A stretch of DNA of 64,000 bases, taken from assembly GCF_005887555.1 (NCBI RefSeq), contig NZ_VCIA01000001.1, forward strand, positions 992,001 through 1,056,000, written 5' to 3'. The notes beneath the pieces are model-generated. The model saw nothing but the letters and a program-made list of their open reading frames with translations, was not told the origin of the DNA and did not search any database. The stretch is from Lentibacillus cibarius (lineage in GTDB: Bacteria; Bacillota; Bacilli; Bacillales; Amphibacillaceae). The position numbers were made by a program, and so were the translations under genes. Position 1 is the stretch's first letter; each line of letters opens with the position of its first letter. Positions 19,148 to 28,373 of this stretch are shown piece after piece.

Positions 19148-20868
19148 TTTGTCACCCCTATCATTTCATGGATACCCTTACCCGGAGCAATCATCGGGTA
19201 GACGCATTCCATCTGGACCACACGGCAATCAACAACAACGGGGCCATCATGATGGAAAGCCTCTGCAAGCGCTCCTGGTAATTCGGCTTCCTGCTCTACC
19301 CGCATACCGCGTATGCCATAACATTCGGCCAATTTTACGAAATCGGGATTTTCTGAAAAAATTGATTCTGAATACCGCTCATCGAAGAATTTTTCCTGCC
19401 ATTGGCGCACCATACCAAGTGACTGGTTATTGACGATAATTACTTTAACGGGCAACTGCCGTTCCTTAATGACTGACAGCTCTTGACTGGACATCTGAAA
19501 ACCGCCATCCCCAACAACGGAAACCACAAGTTCATCCGGTGCACCAATTTGTGCTCCAACTGCTGCCGGAAAACCGAATCCCATTGTTCCCAATCCGCCT
19601 GAAGTGACCCAACGCTTGGGTTGATCAAATTTGTAAAACTGAGCGGCCCACATTTGATGCTGCCCGACATCTGTTGTTACAATTGCCTTCCCATCCGATT
19701 CGCGGTATATTTCTTTTATTAGCCATTGCGGTGATATACATTCCTCGGCATGATCATACCACAGTGGATAATCACGTTTGTTCTGTTCCAACGTATCTAT
19801 CCAAGCATCGTGTTCAAGGGTGGTAATATCTTTTTCAAGTAACGCTCGTAACGCTTCGGCGGCGTCTGCTACAATCGGTATTTCTGTTTCAACATTTTTG
19901 CCGATTTCAGCTGGATCAATATCGATATGGGCAACTTTTGCATTTGGGGCAAAATGCTTCAGATTTCCGGTAAGCCGATCATCAAACCGTGCCCCGATAT
20001 TGATAAGTAAGTCGCATTCATAAATGGCCATGTTGGCTGTGTAATTGCCGTGCATACCAGCCATCTGCAATGACAAATCATGGGTTCCCGGAAAACTTCC
20101 AAGGCCATGCAACGTGTTTGCCACCGGCAGCTGGTTTCTTTCAGCGAATTGTCTTAACAAATCAGCTGCTCCACTAAATACAACACCTGCACCCGAGAGA
20201 ATCAGCGGTTTTCTTGACCGGCTTAAGGCATCAGCCAATTTGACAATTTGCAACGGATTAGGTTTCGTGTTCGGCTGATAACCAGGTAAATGGCACGATG
20301 TTGTTTCATCTTTACGAGTCGTGACCGTCTGCGAAATATCTTTCGGAATATCTACCACTACCGGTCCCGGACGTCCGGTCGATGCAATATGGAATGCCTC
20401 GCTGACGACCCTTGGCAGTTCTTTTAAATCCCTGACCTGATAATTGTATTTGGTGATCGGTGTGGTAATGCCCATCACATCTGATTCTTGAAATGCATCT
20501 GTCCCGATAACATTTGTGGCAACCTGACCGGTAAAGACAACCAGCGGCAGTGAGTCCATCATGGCATCGGTAATCCCGGTCACTAGATTGGTTGCACCGG
20601 GTCCGGAAGTTGCCAGGACAACCCCAGGCTTACCAGTAACACGCGCATAACCTTCAGCAGCATGCACGCCTCCCTGCTCATGTCTTGTTAACACATGGTT
20701 AAACGGGGTGTCATTTTGATACAGCGCATCATAGATTGGCAGCACCGCCCCACCCGGATAACCAAATACGGTATCAACACCAGCTGCTACCAGTGCCTGA
20801 ATAAGCACATCGGCACCGGTTACCTTCTCCTCCACTTGTTCCAATTGATGCTCAACCTTTACACTCAT
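19144..20868 (-). CDS. ilvB: Acetolactate synthase catalytic subunit
   Basis: ThDP- and FAD-dependent condensation of two pyruvates, or pyruvate with 2-oxobutanoate. 574 residues: catalytic Glu in [19 protein letters not shown] region in the centre, and ThDP motif [12 protein letters not shown]...VNNQSLG with both Asn kept. [10 protein letters not shown] at the C-terminal part is typical of the anabolic enzyme. First gene of the operon, 80 bases after the T-box terminator. Confidence 0.96.
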   Translation of the reverse strand: MSVKVEHQLEQVEEKVTGADVLIQALVAAGVDTVFGYPGGAVLPIYDALYQNDTPFNHVLTRHEQGGVHAAEGYARVTGKPGVVLATSGPGATNLVTGITDAMMDSLPLVVFTGQVATNVIGTDAFQESDVMGITTPITKYNYQVRDLKELPRVVSEAFHIASTGRPGPVVVDIPKDISQTVTTRKDETTSCHLPGYQPNTKPNPLQIVKLADALSRSRKPLILSGAGVVFSGAADLLRQFAERNQLPVANTLHGLGSFPGTHDLSLQMAGMHGNYTANMAIYECDLLINIGARFDDRLTGNLKHFAPNAKVAHIDIDPAEIGKNVETEIPIVADAAEALRALLEKDITTLEHDAWIDTLEQNKRDYPLWYDHAEECISPQWLIKEIYRESDGKAIVTTDVGQHQMWAAQFYKFDQPKRWVTSGGLGTMGFGFPAAVGAQIGAPDELVVSVVGDGGFQMSSQELSVIKERQLPVKVIIVNNQSLGMVRQWQEKFFDERYSESIFSENPDFVKLAECYGIRGMRVEQEAELPGALAEAFHHDGPVVVDCRVVQMECVYPMIAPGKGIHEMIGVTK

Positions 20869-20950
20869 TGTGCTCGCCTCCTTTTATACTTTTAAACCCG
20901 GCAATCGTTCTTTTTGAACAAGTGCCAACGTAAATCACAATCTTGCAAAC

Positions 20951-21270
20951 GAAAAAAGACCCTTCTCTCCCTGAAAACTGTATCATTACAGAATCATTGG
21001 GGAGAAAAGAGTCATCTTTCCACGGTACCACCCAGTTTTATAGCACTCTCGCGAATACTACCTTACCAGCTGACAACAGAACAGCTGCGATTTTGATAAC
21101 AGGTGCAAAATACCAGCACCCGGCCCTGCCTAGTAGGATAACCCGTTCGACACGGCACTCAGGGAAGATGTCGGAACATCATGCACTTCCGGGCTTCCAG
21201 CAACCCCGGCTCTCTGTGAGTGCATAGCTACATGTTCCTTTTATCCCTTCATCGTGTTGGAGCTTATTTT
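20951..21270 (-). promoter_or_regulatory. T-box leader of the ilv-leu operon
   Basis: Read on the minus strand: a stem I region from about 21265 with the AGAGAGCCGGGG element (about 21204-21216), the T-box core TGGGTGGTACCGTGG (21034-21020), and a terminator in which GACTCTTTTCTCCC pairs with GGGAGAGAAGGGTC before six T (20957-20952). Uncharged tRNA would bind and switch the terminator to the antiterminator. Stem I seems to pair ACACG/CGTGT, AGGGA/TCCCT and GGAACAT/ATGTTCC. The internal loop 3' side GACATCT then places AUC (isoleucine) at 21169-21167 as specifier. That reading is tentative. Confidence 0.93.
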
Positions 21271-21311
21271 ATTAAATGCTTTGTACGCTTTTATAATTTG
21301 TATTGCCGATA

Positions 21312-21340
21312 ATCATATAACGGTTTTAGAAAAGAGTCAA
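21312..21340 (-). promoter_or_regulatory. Promoter of the ilv-leu operon
   Basis: On the minus strand: -35 TTGACT (21340-21335), 17-base spacer, -10 TATGAT (21317-21312), just upstream of the T-box leader. Confidence 0.8.
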
Positions 21341-21385
21341 CAGTATTTTTAAATTTTTTTGATACTTCACATAAGTTGAAAATAC

Positions 21386-21399
21386 TGTATACGCTTACA
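21386..21399 (-). promoter_or_regulatory. CcpA-type cre site upstream of the ilv-leu promoter
   Basis: TGTAAGCGTATACA on the minus strand fits the cre consensus TGWAANCGNTNWCA with one mismatch. It is centred about 88 bases before the predicted start. In Bacillus subtilis CcpA activates ilv-leu from a cre at a comparable upstream position, so activation by CcpA is the natural reading. Confidence 0.6.
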
Positions 21400-21577
21400 T
21401 CGACAGCATGTCAAAACTTCGCATAAATGTTTCAATTTTGTTACAAAGTGGACTTTTCTCTAAATCCTTTAAAATATACCCACTTTTTCCCTAAATGGCA
21501 TTCTGCAGCCCCTAAACCTGATGAGTAACGGCTGTGCCAATCGCATCACCCTCAATGAAACGTTATCTGTGGCAAAA

Positions 21578-21625
21578 TCACATAAAAATAACTCCAGTAA
21601 TCCGAACTGGAGTTATTTCATGTGA
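21578..21625. terminator. Terminator of ilvD
   Basis: Long stem: AAATAACTCCAGT / ACTGGAGTTATTT, extended by TCACAT / ATGTGA, lying 8 bases after the ilvD stop. A/T-rich ends on both sides could make it work in both directions. Confidence 0.8.
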
Positions 21626-21632
21626 TATTGAA

Positions 21633-23324
21633 TTATTCATCCTGATCCAAGAAATCAGTTACTGCACCCTTAGACGAACAAGATACGTTATGGGCATATT
21701 TACCCAAGACACCTTTTTTGTACAATGGCGGTGCGATCCATTCCGCTTTTCGCCGAGCAAATTCATCCTCAGAGATAGCGGCGGATATTTCTTTTTTCTC
21801 TGAATCAATCGTAACACTGTCACCCTCCTGCAAAAGCGCGATAGGTGCACCGGTCTGTGCTTCTGGTGCGATATGACCTACAACAAGCCCATGTGTCCCA
21901 CCTGAAAAACGGCCATCAGTCAATAGGGCAACTTTTTCACCGAGCCCTTTACCAACAAGCAGGCTGGATACAGAAAGCATTTCAGGCATACCAGGCCCAC
22001 CTTTTGGTCCAACATAGCGGATAACGAGCACATCGCCTTCCTGTATTTCATTTCGTCTGACCGCATCCGTTGCCTCCTGTTCAGTGTTAAAGACACGCGC
22101 CGGGCCTGTGTGTCGTTTCACCTTGACTCCGGATACTTTGGCAACAGCTCCTTTAGGTGCAAGGTTACCTTTCAGGACAATCAGTGGACCATCGGCACGT
22201 TTAGGATTGTCAAGCGGTGCGATAATCTGCTGATCCGCTGCCAGTGATGGTGCATCAGCAAGATTTTCAGCAACCGTTTTTCCAGTAACCGTCAGACAGT
22301 CCCCATGCAGATATCCCGCTTCATACAAGCGTTTCATGACGGCTTGTACACCTCCGACTCGGTGCAAGTCCTGCATAACATACTTCCCGCTCGGCTTTAA
22401 ATCAGCCAGATGTGGGGTTTTTTCCTGAATCCGATTAAAATCGTCAATCGTGATGTCGACACCAATCGCATGAGCCATTCCAAGCAGATGCAGAATGGCA
22501 TTGGTCGACCCGCCAAGTGCCATCACAACGGTCATGGCATTCTCAAATGCCTCTTTTGTCATGATGTCTTTCGGATAGATACCTTTGTCCAGAAGCTTGT
22601 AAACGGCTTCACCCGCCTTAGCACAGTCCTCTGCTTTTTCATCAGACTCAGCAGGGTTCGACGAGCTTCCCGGCAAACTCATCCCCATTGCCTCAACAGC
22701 GGATGCCATCGTATTCGCCGTATACATACCGCCACATGCACCCGCACCAGGGCATGCACGGCATTCAATATTTTTTAGTTCCTCATCACTGATATCGCCA
22801 TTATTGTGCTTGCCAACCCCTTCAAATACAGACACGATATCAATATCTTTACCATTGTGCGAACCCGGCGAAATAGTTCCACCATAGACAAAAATGGCCG
22901 GAACATCGGCGTTGGCAATGGCAATCATACAGCCGGGAATGTTTTTATCGCAAGCACCGATGGCAACAAACCCGTCCAAATTTTCGGCACCGACAACTGT
23001 CTCAATCGAATCGGCAATGAGATCACGGCTGGGTAGTGAATAACGCATGCCTTGTGTCCCCATGGAAATGCCGTCGGAAACGGTAATCGTATTAAAAATG
23101 AGCGGCGTGCCACCCGCTTCTCTCGCCCCTTTTTTAGCACTTACAGCAAGATCATCAATATGAATATTACATGGTGTTACCTCGCTCCATGTACTGGCAA
23201 CACCAATCATCGGCTTTTGAAAATCCTCGTCAGTTACACCTACTGCCCTTAGCATAGCACGGTTCGGAGCACGCATCGTATTATCACTGAACACTTGACT
23301 TTTAATTCGTAAATCTTTTTCCAT
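21633..23324 (-). CDS. ilvD: Dihydroxy-acid dehydratase
   Basis: Fe-S dependent dehydration of 2,3-dihydroxy acids to the 2-oxo acids of valine and isoleucine. 563 residues from ATG 23324, which has AAGGTGG 8 bases upstream; the GTG at 23336 overlaps that site. Cluster ligands are the Cys in [11 protein letters not shown] and [35 protein letters not shown] and the C-terminal [21 protein letters not shown] are conserved. It has its own promoter and terminator, so it is a separate unit just upstream of the ilv-leu operon. Confidence 0.96.
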   Translation of the reverse strand: MEKDLRIKSQVFSDNTMRAPNRAMLRAVGVTDEDFQKPMIGVASTWSEVTPCNIHIDDLAVSAKKGAREAGGTPLIFNTITVSDGISMGTQGMRYSLPSRDLIADSIETVVGAENLDGFVAIGACDKNIPGCMIAIANADVPAIFVYGGTISPGSHNGKDIDIVSVFEGVGKHNNGDISDEELKNIECRACPGAGACGGMYTANTMASAVEAMGMSLPGSSSNPAESDEKAEDCAKAGEAVYKLLDKGIYPKDIMTKEAFENAMTVVMALGGSTNAILHLLGMAHAIGVDITIDDFNRIQEKTPHLADLKPSGKYVMQDLHRVGGVQAVMKRLYEAGYLHGDCLTVTGKTVAENLADAPSLAADQQIIAPLDNPKRADGPLIVLKGNLAPKGAVAKVSGVKVKRHTGPARVFNTEQEATDAVRRNEIQEGDVLVIRYVGPKGGPGMPEMLSVSSLLVGKGLGEKVALLTDGRFSGGTHGLVVGHIAPEAQTGAPIALLQEGDSVTIDSEKKEISAAISEDEFARRKAEWIAPPLYKKGVLGKYAHNVSCSSKGAVTDFLDQDE

Positions 23325-23351
23325 CCTGCAGTCCACCTTCCTTTTTGAGTA

Positions 23352-23380
23352 ATTATAGACCTAATTTTCAAATCGTTCAA
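23352..23380 (-). promoter_or_regulatory. Promoter of ilvD with overlapping CodY-like box
   Basis: On the minus strand: -35 TTGAAC (23380-23375), 17-base spacer, -10 TATAAT (23357-23352). AATTTTCAAATCGTT on the plus strand (23363-23377) matches the CodY consensus AATTTTCWGAAAATT at 11 of 15 positions and overlaps the -35. A second 11/15 match lies at 23402-23416. Confidence 0.65.
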
Positions 23381-23449
23381 TATTTTTTATTTAAACATAC
23401 TATTGTTTCGAAAATTTGATCTGCACAGGCTCGCTTGTTGTTCTTTGTG

Positions 23450-24424
23450 CTACCTCGTTTTAGCCTGCTTTTGAATGATCATCGTGGCCGACTGTTTTCT
23501 CTGCATCCTTTTTTCCCCACCATGTTGCAGTACCGGCCCGGAAATGTTGTGCCAGACACTGAACAAGGCACTTGGTACTGCTGCTGCTGGAGCAAAATGG
23601 GCGAGTGCCAACGTCGAACCAAGTCCAGAATTTTGCATACCAACCTCAATCGAAACAGCTTTTTGATCTCGCAAATCGAATCGGAACAGCTTTGCCAGAA
23701 GATAACCAATGAAAAGTCCTAACACGTTATGCAGCATAACAACTGTCATAATCAGCATACCTGTCGTAAGAATATACTCCCGATTGACCGCTACAACAGC
23801 GGAAGCTACTGCAACAATGCCAATTACCGATACAAGCGGCAGCACTGCCACACTTTTGTCAACTTGCCGGCTGAATAGAATACGAATCACAACACCCAGC
23901 ACAACAGGGATTAATACAATCTGCACAATCGAGATAAACATATCGCCTGCGGATACCGGTAGCCACTTGCTGGCAAACAACCATGTCAGCATCGGTGTTA
24001 AAACTGGTGCAAGCACTGTCGATACCGCTGTGACTGAAACCGAAAGTGCTGTATTCCCTTTCGCCAGAAATGTCATCACGTTGGACGCCGTTCCCCCTGG
24101 GCAACAGCCAACCAGAATGACTCCAGCCGCAACCTCTGCAGGCAGCTGAAAACCAACAGCAAGTCCAAACGCAAGAAGCGGCATGATAGTATATTGCGCT
24201 GCAACGGCCGTTAACACACTTTTCGGTGCACGTACAACGCCTTTAAAATCGTCCAGTGTCAACGTGAGCCCCATTCCAAACATAATAATTCCTAATAGCA
24301 GTGCAATATGCGGGGCAATCCAGGCAAAACTTTCCGGTGAGAGAAGACTTAATACTGAAAATACAATCACCCAAACCGCAAATGTCTTTCCTGCAAAATT
24401 ACTGACCTTTTCCAACACTTTCAT
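23450..24424 (-). CDS. Bile acid:sodium symporter family transporter (PanS/YocS-like)
   Basis: 324 residues with about nine to ten transmembrane helices. The family signatures are GCCPGGTASNVMTFLAKGN (helix 4 crossover) and EVGMQNSGLGSTLAL (helix 9 crossover), where Na+ and substrate bind. Bacterial members carry organic acids such as ketopantoate or 2-oxo acids. Lying between ilvD and the divergent ilvE, it may move a branched 2-oxo acid or ketopantoate, which is made from the valine precursor. That is inferred from neighbours. Start ATG after GGAGGAGG. Confidence 0.85.
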   Translation of the reverse strand: MKVLEKVSNFAGKTFAVWVIVFSVLSLLSPESFAWIAPHIALLLGIIMFGMGLTLTLDDFKGVVRAPKSVLTAVAAQYTIMPLLAFGLAVGFQLPAEVAAGVILVGCCPGGTASNVMTFLAKGNTALSVSVTAVSTVLAPVLTPMLTWLFASKWLPVSAGDMFISIVQIVLIPVVLGVVIRILFSRQVDKSVAVLPLVSVIGIVAVASAVVAVNREYILTTGMLIMTVVMLHNVLGLFIGYLLAKLFRFDLRDQKAVSIEVGMQNSGLGSTLALAHFAPAAAVPSALFSVWHNISGPVLQHGGEKRMQRKQSATMIIQKQAKTR

Positions 24425-24517
24425 CTGAATCCTCCTCCAATAACCTAATAATTAAATATTTGAGAATCTTATCATAAATGCTCGTATTTTGGAACCGGTG
24501 CCCGCAATTGTTTTGGC

Positions 24518-24532
24518 TATTTTGTGAAAAAT
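24518..24532 (+). promoter_or_regulatory. CodY-like box upstream of ilvE
   Basis: TATTTTGTGAAAAAT matches AATTTTCWGAAAATT at 12 of 15 positions and ends 12 bases before the ilvE -35. CodY represses branched-chain amino acid genes when GTP and isoleucine are high. Confidence 0.5.
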
Positions 24533-24544
24533 TTTAAATTGGGC

Positions 24545-24573
24545 TTGCTTTTGCGCGAATTTTATTCTAATAT
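24545..24573 (+). promoter_or_regulatory. Promoter of ilvE
   Basis: -35 TTGCTT (24545-24550), 17-base spacer, -10 TAATAT (24568-24573), 33 bases before the start codon. Confidence 0.7.
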
Positions 24574-24606
24574 GGGATACAACTTTTTACACAAGGGGAT
24601 GGGGAC

Positions 24607-25713
24607 ATGGAGAAGGAACATGCTATTCAAATAGATCTCTGTTCTTCACGCAAAGAAAAACCGCGCGATGACGAGTTGGAGTTTGGCAGAACGTTTGCCG
24701 ACCACATGTTTGTAATGGACTATACAGAAGGAGAGGGCTGGCATGATGCACGTATTGTTCCATACGAGCCGATAACGATTGATCCGTCAGCTATGATTTT
24801 TCACTATGGCCAGTCCGTATTTGAAGGAATGAAAGCTTATTTGACAGCGGAGGGAAATGCACAATTGTTCCGGCCTGAACGCAATTTCAAGCGGATGAAT
24901 CATTCCAACAGCCGCCTGTGTATACCGCCGATTGATGAGGCGTTTGCATTGAAAGCTTTGAAGCAGCTAATAGCATTAGAAAAGGAATGGATCCCTAAGG
25001 CTGAGGGCACATCACTGTATATTCGGCCATTTATTATTTCCACCGAGCCGTTTCTTGGTGTTGCGCCAGCACGTCATTATAAATTTATGATTATTTTATC
25101 GCCAGTCGGTGCTTATTATAAAGAAGGGATTAATCCAATTAAAATCGCCGTTGAAAGCGAATATGTACGTACCGTGAAAGGCGGAACCGGTGAGGCGAAA
25201 ACCGGCGGAAACTATGCAGCAAGTCTTAAGGCACAGGAGGCAGCAGAAGAAGGCATTGCGCAGGTGCTATGGCTAGATGGTGTAGAAAAGAAATATATCG
25301 AGGAAGTCGGCAGTATGAATGTGTTTTTCAAAATTGACGGGAAAGTAGTGACACCTGCGTTAAACGGAAGTATTCTTGAGGGGGTTACACGAAATTCAGT
25401 CATCCAACTTTTAAAACACTGGGACGTTCCGGTCGAGGAGCGGAAACTCTCCATGGATGAGGTGTTCCAAGCACACCAGGAAGGCAAGCTGGAAGAAGCA
25501 TTCGGTGCAGGAACCGCTGCTGTTATTTCACCAATAGGAGAGCTTGTCTGGGGTGAACATCGCCTGAACATTAACAGTGGGAAAACAGGCGCTGTCGCTA
25601 AAAAGCTATATGATACCCTGACAGGCATCCAGTACGGTAAAACAATCGACCCATTTGGTTGGGTAATGCCAGTGGAAGAACGTGATCTACAGAGTCTTAA
25701 AGCCACTGTATGA
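24607..25713 (+). CDS. ilvE: Branched-chain amino acid aminotransferase
   Basis: PLP enzyme that makes valine, leucine and isoleucine from their 2-oxo acids with glutamate. 368 residues, fold type IV, of the longer (IlvE2-like) subgroup. FHYGQSVFEGMKAY, the RPFI segment and the PLP lysine in GEAKTGGNYAASL are present, and EVGSMNVFF and GSILEGVTRNS complete the site. Start ATG with AAGGGGATGGGG just upstream. It completes the pathway and is divergent from the BASS transporter gene. Confidence 0.96.
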   Translation: MEKEHAIQIDLCSSRKEKPRDDELEFGRTFADHMFVMDYTEGEGWHDARIVPYEPITIDPSAMIFHYGQSVFEGMKAYLTAEGNAQLFRPERNFKRMNHSNSRLCIPPIDEAFALKALKQLIALEKEWIPKAEGTSLYIRPFIISTEPFLGVAPARHYKFMIILSPVGAYYKEGINPIKIAVESEYVRTVKGGTGEAKTGGNYAASLKAQEAAEEGIAQVLWLDGVEKKYIEEVGSMNVFFKIDGKVVTPALNGSILEGVTRNSVIQLLKHWDVPVEERKLSMDEVFQAHQEGKLEEAFGAGTAAVISPIGELVWGEHRLNINSGKTGAVAKKLYDTLTGIQYGKTIDPFGWVMPVEERDLQSLKATV

Positions 25714-25781
25714 ACGGACTGATATTGATTTCATTTTCTTATACAGCACAAGCATAAGGCTAGACTGCTACAGACGATAAT

Positions 25782-25812
25782 AACCCCCGGGATAACAACA
25801 TATCCGGGGGTT
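25782..25812 (+). terminator. Terminator of ilvE
   Basis: AACCCCCGG / CCGGGGGTT stem with a 13-base loop. The following T-run is weak (TTGTTT). Confidence 0.6.
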
Positions 25813-25860
25813 GTTTACCTTTCAAATGCAAGAAATGATTATAGGTTTAATAATTTTCCA

Positions 25861-26877
25861 CTAAGATGATACCTTATCTTTATTTTTTCTGCGCCATATG
25901 GCAAGTGCGGATGCTGCCGCAATGGCACCTCCAGCAATAACAGGTCCTTTTTTCAATTTATTATCTTCCGTATATAAGGCATCCTTCATGACTAGATTTA
26001 AGTTCTGCGGGCGTTCTGCCAGGCGGCGCATGAAATAGCCGAACCAATCATCACCAAATGGAATGTACGTACAGAAGTTATAGCCTTCTTCCGCCAACTT
26101 ATCTTGCATGTCATTGCGGAACCCGTAAAGCATCTGAAATTCAAACACATCCGTACTAATGGCATTCTCTGCTACAAATGTCTTTAGCTCCTCAATAATA
26201 TGATGATCATGTGTAGCAATGGATGTGAATGTATTCCCTAGCAATCTTTGTTTCGCAAGTCTAATGAAATTAAGATCAATATCCTGCTTGTTGGGATAGG
26301 CGACGTCTTCTCCTTCTTTGTAAGCACCTTTAACCAACCGTATACGCACGTCTTTCAGTTTATCCATATCTTCCTGTGCTCTATAAAGATACGACTGGAT
26401 AACGGTTCCAACATTGTCATAACGCTCACGGAGAACCTCTAGCACTTCTAGTGTCTGCTCATAGTGTGTATAGTCTTCCATATCAATATTGACAAAAATA
26501 TTATATGCCGCAGCTGTATCCAGTATCTCTTTCATGTTTTCGATACAGTACGATTGGTCAATGTCCAATCCCAGCTGGGTTAATTTTACTGATAAATGAC
26601 AGTCCAGCTGTTGCGAATGGATAGCCTCTAATATATGAATGATTTGATTTTTAGCCTCCGTTGCCTCTTGTTTATCTGAAACAAATTCACCCAAATTATC
26701 AAGCGTACAGCTAATACCTTTTTCATTCAGTGACTTGACAGCTTCTACGACACTTTGCACAGTTGTGCCTGCAACAAACTTATCCGCACCAAGGACGAAT
26801 CCCCACTTTTTTGCCTGTGCATTTAAGAAATGATTGTTTGATAAACCGATAAAAAAATCCCTTGTCACATTTGTCAT
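25861..26877 (-). CDS. putB: Proline dehydrogenase with C-terminal membrane tail
   Basis: FAD-dependent oxidation of proline to pyrroline-5-carboxylate. 338 residues, a TIM barrel: VKLTQLGLD, NIDMEDYTH, RLVKGAYKEG, ATHDHH, EFQMLYG and the C-terminal YFMRRLAERPQN are the monofunctional PutA/PutB motifs. Stand-alone Bacillus enzymes are about 300 residues. Here an extra tail of about 30 residues (about 308-338) has a Lys pair, a hydrophobic segment GPVIAGGAIAAASALAIW and a basic end, like a tail anchor. ATG 26877 has AAGGAG 8 bases upstream and is preferred to the TTG at 26922. No pyrroline-5-carboxylate dehydrogenase is adjacent. Confidence 0.92.
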   Translation of the reverse strand: MTNVTRDFFIGLSNNHFLNAQAKKWGFVLGADKFVAGTTVQSVVEAVKSLNEKGISCTLDNLGEFVSDKQEATEAKNQIIHILEAIHSQQLDCHLSVKLTQLGLDIDQSYCIENMKEILDTAAAYNIFVNIDMEDYTHYEQTLEVLEVLRERYDNVGTVIQSYLYRAQEDMDKLKDVRIRLVKGAYKEGEDVAYPNKQDIDLNFIRLAKQRLLGNTFTSIATHDHHIIEELKTFVAENAISTDVFEFQMLYGFRNDMQDKLAEEGYNFCTYIPFGDDWFGYFMRRLAERPQNLNLVMKDALYTEDNKLKKGPVIAGGAIAAASALAIWRRKNKDKVSS

Positions 26878-27210
26878 GCTGAAAACTCCTTCAGTCCAAA
26901 TTTGTAAATCTGCTCGTTGCAACCGTATTCATATTTCAAAATTAAAAAGCTGAAAAATTCGAGCGAGCAAACTTATAGAATTCATACTATTTTTAAGTCT
27001 ATAAATCTATTATACTATAAAAATGCGAAAAATTTAATATTACTTTTTAAAAAATGTTAGGCTAAAGAAACAACATTACTATTTTAAGAAGTTTTCGGTT
27101 TCGTCTTCTCTGGAACCGGTGGAAATTTTTTCAGGAACGGTGGTGAAGTTAATTCGTGGGGTGGAGTTGGATTACAAGTTGAAAGCTAATTTAAGATTCA
27201 ATCAGCAGTT
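26878..27210. other. AT-rich gap upstream of putB
   Basis: 333 bases. A TATAAT hexamer on the minus strand (27015-27010) could be the putB -10, but no convincing -35 is visible. Nothing else is recognised. Confidence 0.35.
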
Positions 27211-27561
27211 TTAAGACTGAAGAATGGTGCGAAGTTTTCTTTCATGCTGTAGATTTTTGCTTGATAAGTAATCAACCGTTTCCTGTGTTTCCGTCATATC
27301 CACACGAAGCCCGTCAACTTTTTTCTCCAATTTATCAAACCGTTTATCCATCTTCTCAAACCGCTCGTCCATCCGTTCTTCCATCGATTTCATCTCACCA
27401 TATATACGTTGTTCCATTGTTTGCATCTCGCCATATATACGCTGTTCCATTGTTTGCATTTCGCTATATATACGCTGTTCCATCGATTGCATTTCTTCTT
27501 TGATTGTACGAGAAAAATCATTCAATGCTCCTAAAATTTGCTGCAGTTCTGACTGCTCCAT
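27211..27561 (-). CDS. Small protein of hendecad coiled-coil repeats
   Basis: 116 residues with no recognised domain. Residues about 22-56 are three near-identical 11-residue repeats (SEMQTMEQRIY type), followed by degenerate repeats (MDERFEKMDKRFDKLEKKVDGL) up to about residue 90. An 11-residue period predicts a nearly straight, right-handed or parallel coiled coil. The DNA under the repeats is also a 33-base tandem repeat. AGGAGG lies before the ATG. Similar small Met/Glu-rich coiled-coil proteins occur across Bacillaceae, but I cannot assign a role. Monocistronic. Confidence 0.75.
   Translation of the reverse strand: MEQSELQQILGALNDFSRTIKEEMQSMEQRIYSEMQTMEQRIYGEMQTMEQRIYGEMKSMEERMDERFEKMDKRFDKLEKKVDGLRVDMTETQETVDYLSSKNLQHERKLRTILQS
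27399..27497 (-). repeat. Three 33-bp tandem repeats inside the coiled-coil gene
   Basis: Units 27399-27431, 27432-27464 and 27465-27497 differ at only a few positions. They keep the reading frame (11 codons each), so copy number can vary without breaking the gene. Confidence 0.85.
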
Positions 27562-27740
27562 TTTGCTGCACCTCCTATCTTCTATGATTTTGTAATTACC
27601 TTTTTCTATTATAATACATCCATATACTTTTTGCTAGTCAACTAATGAAATAACGCTTCCGATCCGATTGGTAGCAAGTGACGGTCAGTCCAAGTTTTGA
27701 TACGATAATAACATTACAATAAACGAATGGGGGAACAACA

Positions 27741-28256
27741 ATGCAGCAGGAGTTGCGGCTTAGATCACTGGAAAAAGATGACTTGGAATTTTTGCACAAG
27801 CTTTACAATGACCCGAATGTGATGGATTATTGGTTTGCTGAATCACACTATTCATACCAACTGATCAAAAACCAATTCGAAAACAATCTGGAAAGTACAG
27901 AACACCGGGAGTTTATTTTATGTTCTAACGAAGAACGGATTGGATTTGTAGGTATATTCTCCATCAGCCAGCGACATAGAAATGCGGAATTTGCCATCAT
28001 GATTGACCCCAACCACCAAGGAAACGGTTACGCGATCACAGCCACAAGACTGGCAATGGATTACGCGTTTAACGTACTGAATCTGCATAAGCTGTTCTTA
28101 TACACTGATAAAATAAACGAAAAGGCTATCCATATTTATGAAAAAGCTGGATTCCGGTTTGAGGGCGAACTACCTGAGCACGCATTTGTAAACGGCCGCT
28201 ACCACGACCTCATCACCATGAGCGTCTTCCAACGTGATTATCGACAGAGATTCTAA
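27741..28256 (+). CDS. speG: Spermidine N-acetyltransferase-like GNAT protein
   Basis: 171 residues. The GNAT core is clear: acetyl-CoA loop DPNHQGNGYAITATRLAMDYAF and the C-terminal NEKAIHIYEKAGF. The sequence follows enterobacterial SpeG over its whole length (VMDYWF near residue 30, RNAEFAIMI, LNLHKLFLYTDKINEKAIHIY, GRYHDLITMSVFQ), so acetylation of spermidine or spermine to lower polyamine toxicity is likely. Related Bacillus enzymes act on other small amines, so the substrate is not certain. Start ATG after GGGGGAACAACA. Confidence 0.8.
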   Translation: MQQELRLRSLEKDDLEFLHKLYNDPNVMDYWFAESHYSYQLIKNQFENNLESTEHREFILCSNEERIGFVGIFSISQRHRNAEFAIMIDPNHQGNGYAITATRLAMDYAFNVLNLHKLFLYTDKINEKAIHIYEKAGFRFEGELPEHAFVNGRYHDLITMSVFQRDYRQRF

Positions 28257-28258
28257 AA

Positions 28259-28359
28259 CCAAGGGGACAACCCCCCTGGTTTGGCAATCCGGGGGAGAAA
28301 GGGTATGATGGCCCGGACAGGGGGAGGTAAATCAAAGGTACACTACTCTCCCAGTCCGG
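28259..28359. repeat. Two GC-rich hairpins after speG
   Basis: CCAAGGGG / CCCCCCTGG (28260-28281) and the longer CCGGACAGGGGGAG / CTCTCCCAGTCCGG (28313-28359). Neither has a clear T-run, yet they sit between convergent genes and could stop transcription from both sides. Confidence 0.45.
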
Positions 28360-28373
28360 AACAAGAAGCTAAA

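Noticed and set aside
24183..24428. Open frames opposite the BASS transporter gene
   Set aside because: Shadow frames of a clear transporter gene, without ribosome sites or similarity to known proteins.
27399..27497. Regular 33-bp repeats that could suggest a CRISPR array
   Set aside because: The units are directly adjacent without spacers, keep an open reading frame and encode a coiled coil.
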